DNA of 27,412 nucleotides from CAVUAF01 sp964460655 (GTDB lineage Bacteria > Acidobacteriota > Terriglobia > Terriglobales > Acidobacteriaceae), in assembly GCA_964460655.1 (NCBI GenBank), contig CAYWSH010000036.1, positions 1 to 27,412 of the forward strand, in the 5' to 3' direction. Each line of letters opens with the position of its first letter. Position 1 is the stretch's first letter. Under the pieces are notes generated by a model that worked only from the letters and a program-made list of their open reading frames with translations, searched no databases and was not told where the DNA came from. Made by a program: the position numbers and the translations under genes. Positions 1-7,069 of this stretch are shown piece after piece.

Positions 1-836
1 GCCGCGACTTGCGCCAGGTCACGCGCCGCGTTCGCCGCCACGGGCGGTGCCGCGGCTTCGCCGGCGGGTACGCCTAGATGCAGGCGCGCGATATCGCGCC
101 CGCTGCTCTCGACCGGCGCGGCGACGGCTTCGCCTAGCGGCAGCGGCGACGGTAGTTTGCTGCGATTCGCCGCTGCAACCGCAGGCGCGGCCGCTTCCGG
201 CAGCGGCGCCACGAGCGCATTCAGCTTGCGCTCCACGGCGTTCGCCGGAGCGACGGGCGCGGTCACGCCGCCCACGATGTTCGGCAACGGCTTGGGCTCG
301 CGCAGCAGGTTCGGATTCGCGGGGTCGACGATCGTTTGCCGGAAATTGTCCGGCGCCGGTGGCAGCGAAATGATCTCCTGCTTCGCGAGTTTCGGCTCGC
401 CGTGCCGCGCCGGACGCGGCGTTGCCGGCCTCGGCGCCTCGACCGGAGTGCTCGGTGCGATCTCCGGCAGGTATTCCGAGACGCTGTAGTACTGGATGGT
501 CGCGTGCTGGAATGCTTGATTCCGCGATAGCTGCGGCGGCGCCAGCGTGACGCCGATGATGACCAGCGCCCACGCGCTCACGTGCAGCAGTACCGACTGT
601 GCGAAGCCGCGCGCCGGCAGCGGCGTCGGCACAAAGACGTCGTGCCAGAATTCGCCCGGCGGAATGGCGCTCGCCACGCGGCGTGCATCGCGGCCGAAGA
701 GCTGGTCGAGCAGGTTGCGCCAGAAGACGCGCGCCCACGGCTCCGGCTCGATCAGCAAGCGTGGCGGTGGCACGGCCGCCGCGCGCACAGGTGCCTTCGC
801 GATTGGCTGTTGCGGCGAAGGCGTCTGGACTAACAT
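1..836 (-). CDS. TonB-like energy transducer, N-terminal part (gene runs off the window)
   Basis: The minus frame is open from an ATG at 836 to the window edge, giving 278 codons without a stop; the 3' end is outside. A stop lies just upstream of this ATG, so the start is near-certain, although no clear ribosome site is seen. The protein has a cytoplasmic Pro/Ala-rich head (about residues 1-60), a segment with FWHDVF and PLPARG before one membrane helix (about 79-99, SVLLHVSAWALVIIGVTL), then a long Pro/Ala-rich periplasmic stretch. One N-terminal helix followed by a proline-rich linker is the TonB plan; the C-terminal TonB fold that would settle it is not visible. Other high-scoring frames here are arginine-rich shadows. 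An alternative is another single-pass proline-rich envelope protein. Confidence 0.6.
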   Translation of the reverse strand, partial: MLVQTPSPQQPIAKAPVRAAAVPPPRLLIEPEPWARVFWRNLLDQLFGRDARRVASAIPPGEFWHDVFVPTPLPARGFAQSVLLHVSAWALVIIGVTLAPPQLSRNQAFQHATIQYYSVSEYLPEIAPSTPVEAPRPATPRPARHGEPKLAKQEIISLPPAPDNFRQTIVDPANPNLLREPKPLPNIVGGVTAPVAPANAVERKLNALVAPLPEAAAPAVAAANRSKLPSPLPLGEAVAAPVESSGRDIARLHLGVPAGEAAAPPVAANAARDLAQVA

Positions 837-839
837 AAG

Positions 840-922
840 CAGTCTGGCAGTCGGTCAGTCATGCAGTCGCTCAGCCAAAGCAGGGCGCTGACTGACTGAA
901 AGACTGACCGGCTGACAGACTG
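840..922. repeat. 21-bp imperfect inverted repeat at the start of the TonB-like gene
   Basis: Arms at 840-860 and 902-922 are complementary at 19 of 21 positions, both built from CAGTC/GACTG pentamers; the intervening 41 bases hold further copies such as GACTGACTGA. The left arm ends four bases before the ATG at 836, so a transcript from upstream would carry a hairpin covering the ribosome-binding region. It could be a REP-like mobile hairpin or a translational control element. Confidence 0.6.
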
Positions 923-1039
923 TGTGGTCGCTGCGCGGATTATAGCCCGGTTCGTGCGGCCGCCACGGCAGCGAATGGGCCGGGAAAAGAAAGAATTCGC
1001 AGCGGCGGCACGGGCATCGAATCGAGCAGCGACTCGCCT

Positions 1040-1579
1040 ATGAGAATGTCTTCCGCCATCCTTGCCCTGCTGCTCACCGCCACGCTGGCGGCCGCGCAGC
1101 CACGCCCCACGCCGCAGCAGCAGTTCGAGCAGGAGATCTCCGGCACGTACACGTTCCTGCAAGACGGCGAATTCGTGCAGCTCGACGTGCAGGAAGGCAA
1201 GGTCGGCGGCTTCGTGTCGCGCTTCGGCACGCAGGAGAGCGACAAGGGCGCGTTCCTCGACCACTTCATCAAGGAAGGCGCGCTGAAAGCCCGCGAACTG
1301 AGCTTTGAGACGCTCCCGGTGCATGCCGTCTGGTACACGTTCAAAGGCCGCATCGAGCGCGGCGATGCGAAGACAAAGAAGGAGCAAGGCTTCTACGTCC
1401 TGCGCGGCACGCTTACCGAGTTCACCGAGGACGTGAACAAGAAAGTGACTTCGCGCTCCCGCGACGTCAGCTTCAAGCTGTTCCCGGAAGAAGAGGAAGA
1501 AGACGAACCCGGCGAAAAAGGCGAGAAGCCGCCTGCGCAAAAGCCGCCGGCAAAGAAGCCGCCCGCCTACAGCCGCTAG
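1040..1579 (+). CDS. Small secreted protein of unknown function
   Basis: 179 residues. The N-terminus (MRMSSAILALLLTATLAAAQ) is a clear Sec signal peptide with likely cleavage after AAA. The mature part begins with a short Gln-rich stretch, then a compact domain (about 27-150) with SGTYTFLQDGEFVQLDVQEG and a later YVLRGTLTEF segment, suggesting a small beta-rich fold. The tail is an acidic run (EEEEEDE) followed by Lys/Pro repeats. I do not recognise the family. A second ATG two codons in (1046) is an equally good start. The gene overlaps the convergent response regulator by four bases and stands alone, so the context says little about its role. Confidence 0.7.
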   Translation: MRMSSAILALLLTATLAAAQPRPTPQQQFEQEISGTYTFLQDGEFVQLDVQEGKVGGFVSRFGTQESDKGAFLDHFIKEGALKARELSFETLPVHAVWYTFKGRIERGDAKTKKEQGFYVLRGTLTEFTEDVNKKVTSRSRDVSFKLFPEEEEEDEPGEKGEKPPAQKPPAKKPPAYSR

Positions 1580-2238
1580 TTCAGCAGCCGGTGGTTGATG
1601 GCGAACAGCGCAAGCTCGAGCCGGTTGGAGACGCCGGTCTTGTCGAAGATGTTGGTCAGGTGGTGCTTCACGGTGTCTTCACTCAGCGAGAACTTCTGCG
1701 CGATCTCGCGGTTGGTGCAGCCCTCGCCGATGGCGGCGACGATGTCGAGTTCGCGATTGGTGAGTCCGTAGGGTTTTTCCTTGCGCGTGTCGCCCGCTCC
1801 GGCAGCGTGCTGCTTTAAGTACTCAGCGAGGCTGGGAACGCTCTCGCGGCCGACCCAGGCCGCGCCGTTCATCACGGCGCGGATGCTGGTCAGCAGCACC
1901 TGCGTCGCGGAGTCCTTCATGACGACGCCGCGGGCGCCCGCCTGCAGCGCCTCCACGATCTGCGAGGTCTCGATGCCGGCGGTCAGCAGGATGGTCTTGA
2001 CGCTGGAGCCGTTCTGGCCGAGCTGCCGCAACGCTTCGATGCCGGGACAGCGCGGCATGGCGAGATCGAGCAGCAGCACATCGGGATGCAGCTGTTGCAC
2101 GAGCTGCACGGCCTCGTTACCGTCGGCCGCTTCGCCCATGACTTCGAGGCCAGGTTCGGCTTCGAGGAGGCGGCGCAGTCCATCGCGAAAGATGGGATGG
2201 TCGTCGGCGATCAGGATGCGGATCGGTTTATCCGGCAT
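1576..2238 (-). CDS. NarL/FixJ-family response regulator
   Basis: 220 residues, the usual length. The receiver domain (about 6-120) has the acidic pair D12-D13, phosphoacceptor D58 in LLLDLAMP, T86 and K108 (GVVMKDS), all canonical. The LuxR-type helix-turn-helix spans about 158-215 (LTNRELDIVAAI, then CTNREIAQKFSLSEDTVKHHLTNIF). It should be phosphorylated by the partner kinase encoded immediately upstream and then bind DNA as a dimer. Its ATG lies inside the 3' end of the kinase gene (11-base overlap, different frame), so translation is probably coupled. The target genes cannot be read from the sequence. Confidence 0.95.
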   Translation of the reverse strand: MPDKPIRILIADDHPIFRDGLRRLLEAEPGLEVMGEAADGNEAVQLVQQLHPDVLLLDLAMPRCPGIEALRQLGQNGSSVKTILLTAGIETSQIVEALQAGARGVVMKDSATQVLLTSIRAVMNGAAWVGRESVPSLAEYLKQHAAGAGDTRKEKPYGLTNRELDIVAAIGEGCTNREIAQKFSLSEDTVKHHLTNIFDKTGVSNRLELALFAINHRLLN

Positions 2239-4030
2239 AAGCGGCTGATGCGGCGCGCGGCACCGCTACCTCGATGCGAGTGCCCTCGCCGGGAACCGAA
2301 TATACATGAACCTCGGCGCCAATGAGCTTGGCGCGTTCGCTGAGCACGGTCGGTGCCGGCAAACCTGAGCCCTTGCCGTTCCCGTTGCCGTTTGCGGTCG
2401 CGGGGAAGCCGCGGCCGTCATCTTCCACGGTGAGCCGCCAACCGCCTTCGGCCACGCTTAGGCGCACATGCACTTGGCGTGCCGCGGCATGCTTGCGGAC
2501 GTTGACCAGGGCCTCCTGCGTGATGCGCACTAGCTCGCGGCACACGCGGCGTGGGAACGGGATCTCGTCGGAATCGGCGATGAAGTGCGCCTCGATGCCG
2601 GTGTCGCGGCGGAACCGGTCAACGGTCTCGGCGAGGAACTCGGTGAGGTCGCGCGGGCCGATATCGACCGGGCGGATCTGGTGCATCAGCTCGCGCAACG
2701 AAAGTACTTCCTGCCGCAGGATGCCTTGGATGTGGGCGAGCGCCGTGCTCATCGAACCGGCAGCTTCGCCGCGCCGCCGCAGCACGTCCACCTGCATCTC
2801 GGCGGCGATGAGCGACTGGATGGCGCCATCATGCAGCTCGCGCGCGGCGCGGGCACGCTCGATCGCGCCAGCCCGGCTGCGCAGCCGGCGCACGAGATAC
2901 AGGTTGTAGAGCGCCGGCGAGACTTGCTGGAAGAGCTTCTGCGCGAAGCGGACCTCGCGGTCAGCAGAGGCTTGCAGGTGCGGATCGAGCAGCAGCAATC
3001 TTCCTACCCAGGATTCGCCGAAACTGAAGTCAACCCCGAGGATGGAAGCGGCGCTCTGCGCGAGCTGCGCTGGTGGTGCGAGGCTAGTGGCCTCCCGGAG
3101 GCGGTGGCCGAGCGAATCCAGTTGCGTCGCGCGCCAGTCACCGCTCCGGGCACGTGCGGTCACCCACGCCGAGCCCTTCGCCGGGAAGAGATACTGCGCT
3201 GCGGCTGTTGGCGCCATTTCTGCCAGGTGCGTCTCGGGACTCTGGCCATGGACTCGACTGTACTGCCACACATAGAAGCGTCCGCCACCGGCCTCGCGAA
3301 TGGCGACCAGGACCTGTGACGCACCGAAAAGATCGGCGATCTCCGCCAGGACCTGGTGCATAGCGGTGCGCAAGCTCCGCTCCACGCTGCTCGCGCGTCG
3401 CACCGTGCGTGCGATGATCACTTCCTCGGCGCGGAGGTGCTTCTCCTCCTGCGAGAAGTAGCCCAGGACGATTCCCATGAGCAGGAGGTACGCGCAGCGG
3501 ATGACCAGTCGATTCACCTCGAACTGGCCCGCGATCCACGGTTCCGAGTTCAGCAGGATCGCCGCCTGAGCGATGTTGATGCCCATGCCCGTGATCGAGG
3601 TCGCCATGCAGGCGACCAGCCCCCAGCGGAATCCTGCCGCCAGCAACGCCGAGAGATACAACACGTAGAACGGGCTGCTCGGGCCCTGCGTGATCAGCGA
3701 GATAAGGGCGGGCCAAAAGATGTCGACCGATTGCAGGAAGATGGCGAACCGCTGGCTGACGTCGCGTTGGAACTGCAGGTAGATCAGGACCGCGATCGTG
3801 TGGGCGACATAGATCGCCAGGAGGGCGTACGTGAGGCCGAGGTAGCGTTCCGGATCGGTCGGATCCACCCAGATGGCAACCAGCGAGACGGTTGCCAGGA
3901 AGACGCGCGCCGAGGCCAATAAGACCTCCGCGCGATGGCGCTCAAACGGATCGAGCGCCACGGCGAAATGACGGCTGCGTAAGAAAGTAAACAAGTGCGG
4001 TCCAGCCGGGGGTGGACGATTATCGCCCAA
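2228..4030 (-). CDS. Membrane sensor histidine kinase (HisKA_3/NarX type)
   Basis: 600 residues from a TTG start at 4030; TTG (codon 13) and GTG (codon 24) are alternatives, and no strong ribosome site decides. About six membrane helices lie between residues 36 and 192, followed by a GAF-like region (about 215-380). The dimerisation/phosphotransfer segment has H400 in RARAARELHDG, typical of HisKA_3. The ATPase domain has the N box (EALVNVRKHA, N510), G1 box VEDDGRGF (about 535-542) and G2 motif GEGT (581-584). A run of alternating Asn-Gly (NGNGNGKGSG, about 547-556) sits in the ATP lid. It overlaps and should phosphorylate the response regulator downstream. The input signal is unknown. Confidence 0.93.
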   Translation of the reverse strand: MGDNRPPPAGPHLFTFLRSRHFAVALDPFERHRAEVLLASARVFLATVSLVAIWVDPTDPERYLGLTYALLAIYVAHTIAVLIYLQFQRDVSQRFAIFLQSVDIFWPALISLITQGPSSPFYVLYLSALLAAGFRWGLVACMATSITGMGINIAQAAILLNSEPWIAGQFEVNRLVIRCAYLLLMGIVLGYFSQEEKHLRAEEVIIARTVRRASSVERSLRTAMHQVLAEIADLFGASQVLVAIREAGGGRFYVWQYSRVHGQSPETHLAEMAPTAAAQYLFPAKGSAWVTARARSGDWRATQLDSLGHRLREATSLAPPAQLAQSAASILGVDFSFGESWVGRLLLLDPHLQASADREVRFAQKLFQQVSPALYNLYLVRRLRSRAGAIERARAARELHDGAIQSLIAAEMQVDVLRRRGEAAGSMSTALAHIQGILRQEVLSLRELMHQIRPVDIGPRDLTEFLAETVDRFRRDTGIEAHFIADSDEIPFPRRVCRELVRITQEALVNVRKHAAARQVHVRLSVAEGGWRLTVEDDGRGFPATANGNGNGKGSGLPAPTVLSERAKLIGAEVHVYSVPGEGTRIEVAVPRAASAAYAG

Positions 4031-4070
4031 ATCAATACCGGCGGAAAACAGGTTTATTGCTGAAGAGTGC

Positions 4071-4294
4071 CGGTTGGGGAGCGACAGCCGAGACAGAGCG
4101 GAGCGGCCCGTCCCGGCCGCGTAGCGCGATGGAAGGCCTTGCGAGTCTACGGGCGAGCGATAATCACTAGCGGTTTGGGAGCGGAGCGAACAACCGAGAC
4201 AGAGCGGAGCGGCCCGTCCCGGCCGCGTAGCGCGATGGTAGGCCTTGCGGGTCTACGGGCGAGTAATACCACTAGCGGTTTGGGAGCGGAGCGA
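4071..4294 (+). repeat. Tandem repeat of about 105 bp, just over two copies
   Basis: Unit 1 (4071-4170) and unit 2 (4171-4275) share CGGTTTGGGAGCG-type starts, a shared GAGACAGAGCGGAGCGGCCC block, GCGTAGCGCGATGG and ends in CACTAG; a third unit stops after about 19 bases (4276-4294). The copies differ by a few substitutions and a short gap near the start. No convincing gene covers this stretch. A more diverged copy lies inverted at about 5938-6060, so this is a dispersed family rather than a one-off duplication. Confidence 0.8.
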
Positions 4295-4309
4295 CAGGAA
4301 AAAATGGCA

Positions 4310-4460
4310 AGCGGGGCCGAACACCGTGAACCTGTCACCGCACAGGCCGCGGGTGCGGCACGCAAAGACGCCCCGCGAAAGTGTCTCGACGGCCCCGCTC
4401 TACGTCCTGCCGCGGCGAACCACGACAGGTACTGCGACTGGCCTGCGCGAACGCAGCCAG
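4310..4460 (+). ncRNA. Candidate structured RNA of unknown class
   Basis: A 9-bp perfect closing stem (4310-4318 with 4391-4399, AGCGGGGCC/GGCCCCGCT) encloses three local hairpins: CCTGT/ACAGG (4331-4346), GCCGC-GGGT-GCGGC (4346-4359) and AGAC/GTCT (4366-4386). Just outside is a further hairpin at 4438-4460 with a CGAA tetraloop and one bulged C. There is no coding signal of comparable strength. The layout resembles a multi-branched RNA, but the motif matches no riboswitch or housekeeping RNA I can name, and the strand is a guess. GC-rich DNA forms chance stems, so this is tentative. Confidence 0.3.
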
Positions 4461-4630
4461 CGCGTACAAACCCAGGTCAGGCCGAAAACGAGTGTGAGTT
4501 GCGCCAGCAACACGCCTGCACAGTAATGCGCGCCGCGCTTGCTGCAAAGATGGCGTTAGTAATTTGGTGGTGGTGACGCGGGTAATCGGCCCAAGGTTTT
4601 GCCGTTGCGATCCACATACGGGACTTGCGA

Positions 4631-4733
4631 CTTCAACCGGCGACAAGACGAGCCGCTCTGTGTCGCCGGCTGAAGCCGGCTCTTGCCGATTCAAACGTGT
4701 CCATTGGCACGGCTGAAGCCGTGCCCTGACACG
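4631..4733. repeat. Pair of palindromic hairpins with TGAA loops
   Basis: Two elements share the core GGCTGAAGCC. The first is GCCGGC-TGAA-GCCGGC (4665-4680), whose arm can instead pair with 4631-4645 to make a 15-bp stem with one mismatch (4661-4675). The second is GGCACGGC-TGAA-GCCGTGCC (4706-4725) extended by CGTGTC/GACACG (4696-4701 with 4728-4733). The second lies six bases beyond the stop of the minus-strand gene at 4739 and could end or stabilise its transcript. Similar TGAA palindromes look REP-like. Confidence 0.7.
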
Positions 4734-4738
4734 AAACC

Positions 4739-5851
4739 CTACTGCGCCATCTTCGCCACGTGGAGCTCGAATCCGGTCTTCGGCAGCAACGACGTCAGCG
4801 TGAAGACCTTATAGCCCTCGCCCGCGATCTCGCTCTGCCGGTAGACGCCTGGCTCGCTCTCCACCACCTCGCGCTTGCCGCCGAGGTCGTCGAGGAACTT
4901 CTGCGCTTCGGCGACGTCGAGCTTGCGCTCGGCGGCGCGCGTCAACGCGGCCTGGGCGGCGTACGACCGCGCCAGCTTCGGCCAGTAGTCGTCGAGCAGT
5001 TCGGTGCTGGCGAAGAGGTCGGCCCAGATGATTTCGCCGTTCACCGCGACGACTACGCCGACGGCACCACGCTCGCGCAGATCGCGGAGCACGCCGGTCA
5101 TCACGGGCACCGAGACCTTTTCGACTTCGGCCTTAACCGCGGCGTTGTCCATGACCTTGGCATACGACGTGGTGGACTGCAGCTCGCGTTGCGCGACGAC
5201 GCCAGAGGATCCCGCCGAAGAAGGCGGTGCCGAGGCAGCAACCTTGCTCGCGGCGTCATGCATGCGCCCGACCTCCGCCCAAACCTGTTGCTGGTTCTGG
5301 TCACTCATGGCCTTCGCCCGCACGCTGGGTTGTGCCATCACGCCGCCGAGCGCGCCGAACTTGTCGCTGGTGGCAGTCCAGCGGCCGGGCTCGACGCAGA
5401 ACACGCCGAGGTCGATCGGGTCCGCTCCCACTGGCACGATGCGGTCTTTGGCGATGACGCGGTCCTGCTTGCCGCCGGTGACGATCTCGCCGGCGAGCAG
5501 CAACAGCGGCCGCTTCGACTTATTGACCAGCACCAGCGTGTTCACGGATGCGCCGCCGCTATGTGTGTAGGTCTGGACCGGGCCGCGGATGAGCGGTGGC
5601 GCGACGCGTCCAGCTTCGGTGACGATGACGTCGCCGGAACGCAGGCCTTCATCGAGCGTCAAGAACGTGGACGTGTCGTGCGTCGCGGTCGCGACGATGG
5701 GAAAGATGGTGAGGTTGCCGTGCGTGATCGCCGGCAGGACTTTGTAAGATTGATTGACGGGTTGGCCCGCGTTGGCGGGCAGGGTCGGAGCAAGGATTGG
5801 AACAGCCGCGAGCGCGCAGGTGAGTGCGGCGGCGGTCAAAGAGCGCAGCAT
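4739..5851 (-). CDS. Secreted ARPP-1/DUF6569-like protein
   Basis: 370 residues from the ATG at 5851, chosen because a perfect GGAGG lies seven bases upstream and a signal peptide follows at once (MLRSLTAAALTCALAAVPIL, cleavage near ANA). The frame runs open to 5977, but that part is repeat-derived sequence. The core contains LTLDEGL, LVLVNKSKRPLLLLAGEIVTGGKQDRV and PVGADPIDLGVFCVEPGRW, which I recognise as the ARPP-1 type (ARG and rhodanese-phosphatase-associated; DUF6569). The Ser/Ala-rich middle is followed by GVVVAVNGEIIWADLFAS. The biochemical role of this family is not established. The gene is alone, bracketed by inverted copies of one repeat family. Confidence 0.75.
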   Translation of the reverse strand: MLRSLTAAALTCALAAVPILAPTLPANAGQPVNQSYKVLPAITHGNLTIFPIVATATHDTSTFLTLDEGLRSGDVIVTEAGRVAPPLIRGPVQTYTHSGGASVNTLVLVNKSKRPLLLLAGEIVTGGKQDRVIAKDRIVPVGADPIDLGVFCVEPGRWTATSDKFGALGGVMAQPSVRAKAMSDQNQQQVWAEVGRMHDAASKVAASAPPSSAGSSGVVAQRELQSTTSYAKVMDNAAVKAEVEKVSVPVMTGVLRDLRERGAVGVVVAVNGEIIWADLFASTELLDDYWPKLARSYAAQAALTRAAERKLDVAEAQKFLDDLGGKREVVESEPGVYRQSEIAGEGYKVFTLTSLLPKTGFELHVAKMAQ

Positions 5852-5937
5852 TGTGTCCTCCAGGACGAAATGTCCAGCGCGTCCCGAAGCCGCGCAGGCG
5901 GAGGCACCCCTTCCTGTCGCGAAGAACGCCGGATCTT

Positions 5938-6060
5938 CCGCGGCTTGCGCCGCTCTGTTCATGTCGCTTCGCTCCAAACCGCCGGTCGGCAGCGTATTCG
6001 CAGAGACCCACGAGGCCAGCAGTCTCGCTCCGCGACCTGTTCCGGCCGCTCCGCTATGGG
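5938..6060 (-). repeat. Diverged inverted copy of the 105-bp repeat
   Basis: Read on the minus strand this stretch follows the order of the 4071-4294 units: AGCGGAGCGGCC, a GCGGAGCGAGAC-like block, GGCCT-GTGGGTCT, then CGGCGGTTTGGAGCGAAGCGACA. The similarity covers about 100 bases with many substitutions. It lies between the ARPP-1-like gene and the sigma factor gene and covers most of an otherwise gene-free gap (5852-6112), so both promoters probably lie in or beside it. Confidence 0.55.
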
Positions 6061-6112
6061 GACGTTTAGGGGCGGAGACGACGGGAAAAAGTTGGTAGAC
6101 TCAGGGAATACC

Positions 6113-7030
6113 ATGGCCGGAAGTGCGCGATCCGCAAACCCTGCGTGGGCGCAGGGACTGGACCCGTTGCTGCGCGAGCTGTTCCAGAACAGCCGGGCCG
6201 TGGAGTTCGGCTTCACGGCCGACCAGTTCGCGCGCGTCCTGCTCGATATCGGCCTCAAGTACCTGCCGGAAGCCGCCAGATCCAAAGAAGCCACGACTTT
6301 CCTCTCCGCCTTGCGGGTCGAGGAACTCGCCCTGGCGCGCGGCTGCGCCGCCGGCAACGACAAGGCCTGGGAAGTCTTCCTGACGCGCTTCCGCGAGAAG
6401 CTTTACGACGTGGCGGGCGCCATCGCGCGCGAGGACGCGGTCGCGCATGAACTCGCCGACTCGCTCTATGCCAGCCTGTATGGGCTGACGGCGCGTGACG
6501 GCCAGCGGGTATCGAAGCTCTCGTCGTACACCGGACGCGGGTCCCTGGAAGGCTGGCTGCGAACCGTACTGGCGCAGGAGTACGTGAATCGCTACCGGCA
6601 GCAGCGGCGGCTGGTGAGCCTGGAAGAAGAAGAGGAATCTGGGAAGCAGTTCGAGGCGCGCGCGCCGGAGCCGCAGGTCTCGGTGAATCCGCCGCTGGAA
6701 GCCGCGGTGGACAAGGCTTTGGCGGAGTTGCCGGCGGAAGACCGCCTGGTGCTGTCGTCCTACTTTCTGGATGACCGCACGCTGGCCGACATTGCAAAGA
6801 TGTTGCGCGTCCATGAATCGACCATCAGCCGGCGCATCGACAAGATCACGCGCACGCTGCGCAGCGCCATCATGGCTGGGCTGGAGCGGCAGGGACTGAG
6901 CCATAGGCAGGCGCAGGAAGCGCTGGAGGCTGACGTCCGTGACCTGGCGGTCGATGTACGGGCGCGGCTGCAGGCCGAACGCAGGAATCCGGAAAGAGGG
7001 ACGCAAAAACCCGGGCCGGCGACGTTCTAG
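6113..7030 (+). CDS. RNA polymerase sigma-70 family (ECF-like) sigma factor
   Basis: 305 residues from ATG 6113; the frame is open far upstream, but that part is antisense to the preceding gene. Region 2 lies at about 85-165 (AWEVFLTRFREKLYDVAG, then SSYTGRGSLEGWLRTVLAQEYVNRYR), and region 4 at about 196-255 (ELPAEDRLVLSSYFLDDRTLADIAKML, then VHESTISRRIDKITRTLR). Region 3 and region 1.2 are absent, and an 80-residue N-terminal extension precedes region 2, unusual for small ECF factors. It heads a four-gene run; the next gene encodes a membrane protein with an anti-sigma zinc-finger motif, so it is probably held at the membrane until a signal arrives. Confidence 0.88.
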   Translation: MAGSARSANPAWAQGLDPLLRELFQNSRAVEFGFTADQFARVLLDIGLKYLPEAARSKEATTFLSALRVEELALARGCAAGNDKAWEVFLTRFREKLYDVAGAIAREDAVAHELADSLYASLYGLTARDGQRVSKLSSYTGRGSLEGWLRTVLAQEYVNRYRQQRRLVSLEEEEESGKQFEARAPEPQVSVNPPLEAAVDKALAELPAEDRLVLSSYFLDDRTLADIAKMLRVHESTISRRIDKITRTLRSAIMAGLERQGLSHRQAQEALEADVRDLAVDVRARLQAERRNPERGTQKPGPATF

Positions 7031-7069
7031 CGATAAGGGGACGTCGGGGTCCGCTTCAGGTGTAGTGAA

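Noticed and set aside
19..738. Arg/Ala-rich minus frame of 239 codons
   Set aside because: It overlaps the TonB-like frame, which has a membrane helix, a clean start and plausible composition; the Arg-rich frame has no domain.
4321..4390. Cyclic di-GMP-I riboswitch
   Set aside because: ACGCAAAGAC and CACAGG resemble parts of the consensus, but the GGGCAAACC segment and the GNRA-capped second helix do not fit, and no target gene follows on the plus strand.
4400..4513. Short hydrophobic minus-strand frame (VLLAQLTLVFGLTWV, 37 codons from a GTG)
   Set aside because: One membrane-like stretch, no ribosome site, and it crosses the candidate structured RNA; too weak to call a gene.
4760..6112. 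Long plus-strand frame continuous with the sigma factor gene
   Set aside because: It is the complement of the ARPP-1-like gene; it lacks sigma motifs and is composed of low-complexity residues. The sigma domain begins after the ATG at 6113.
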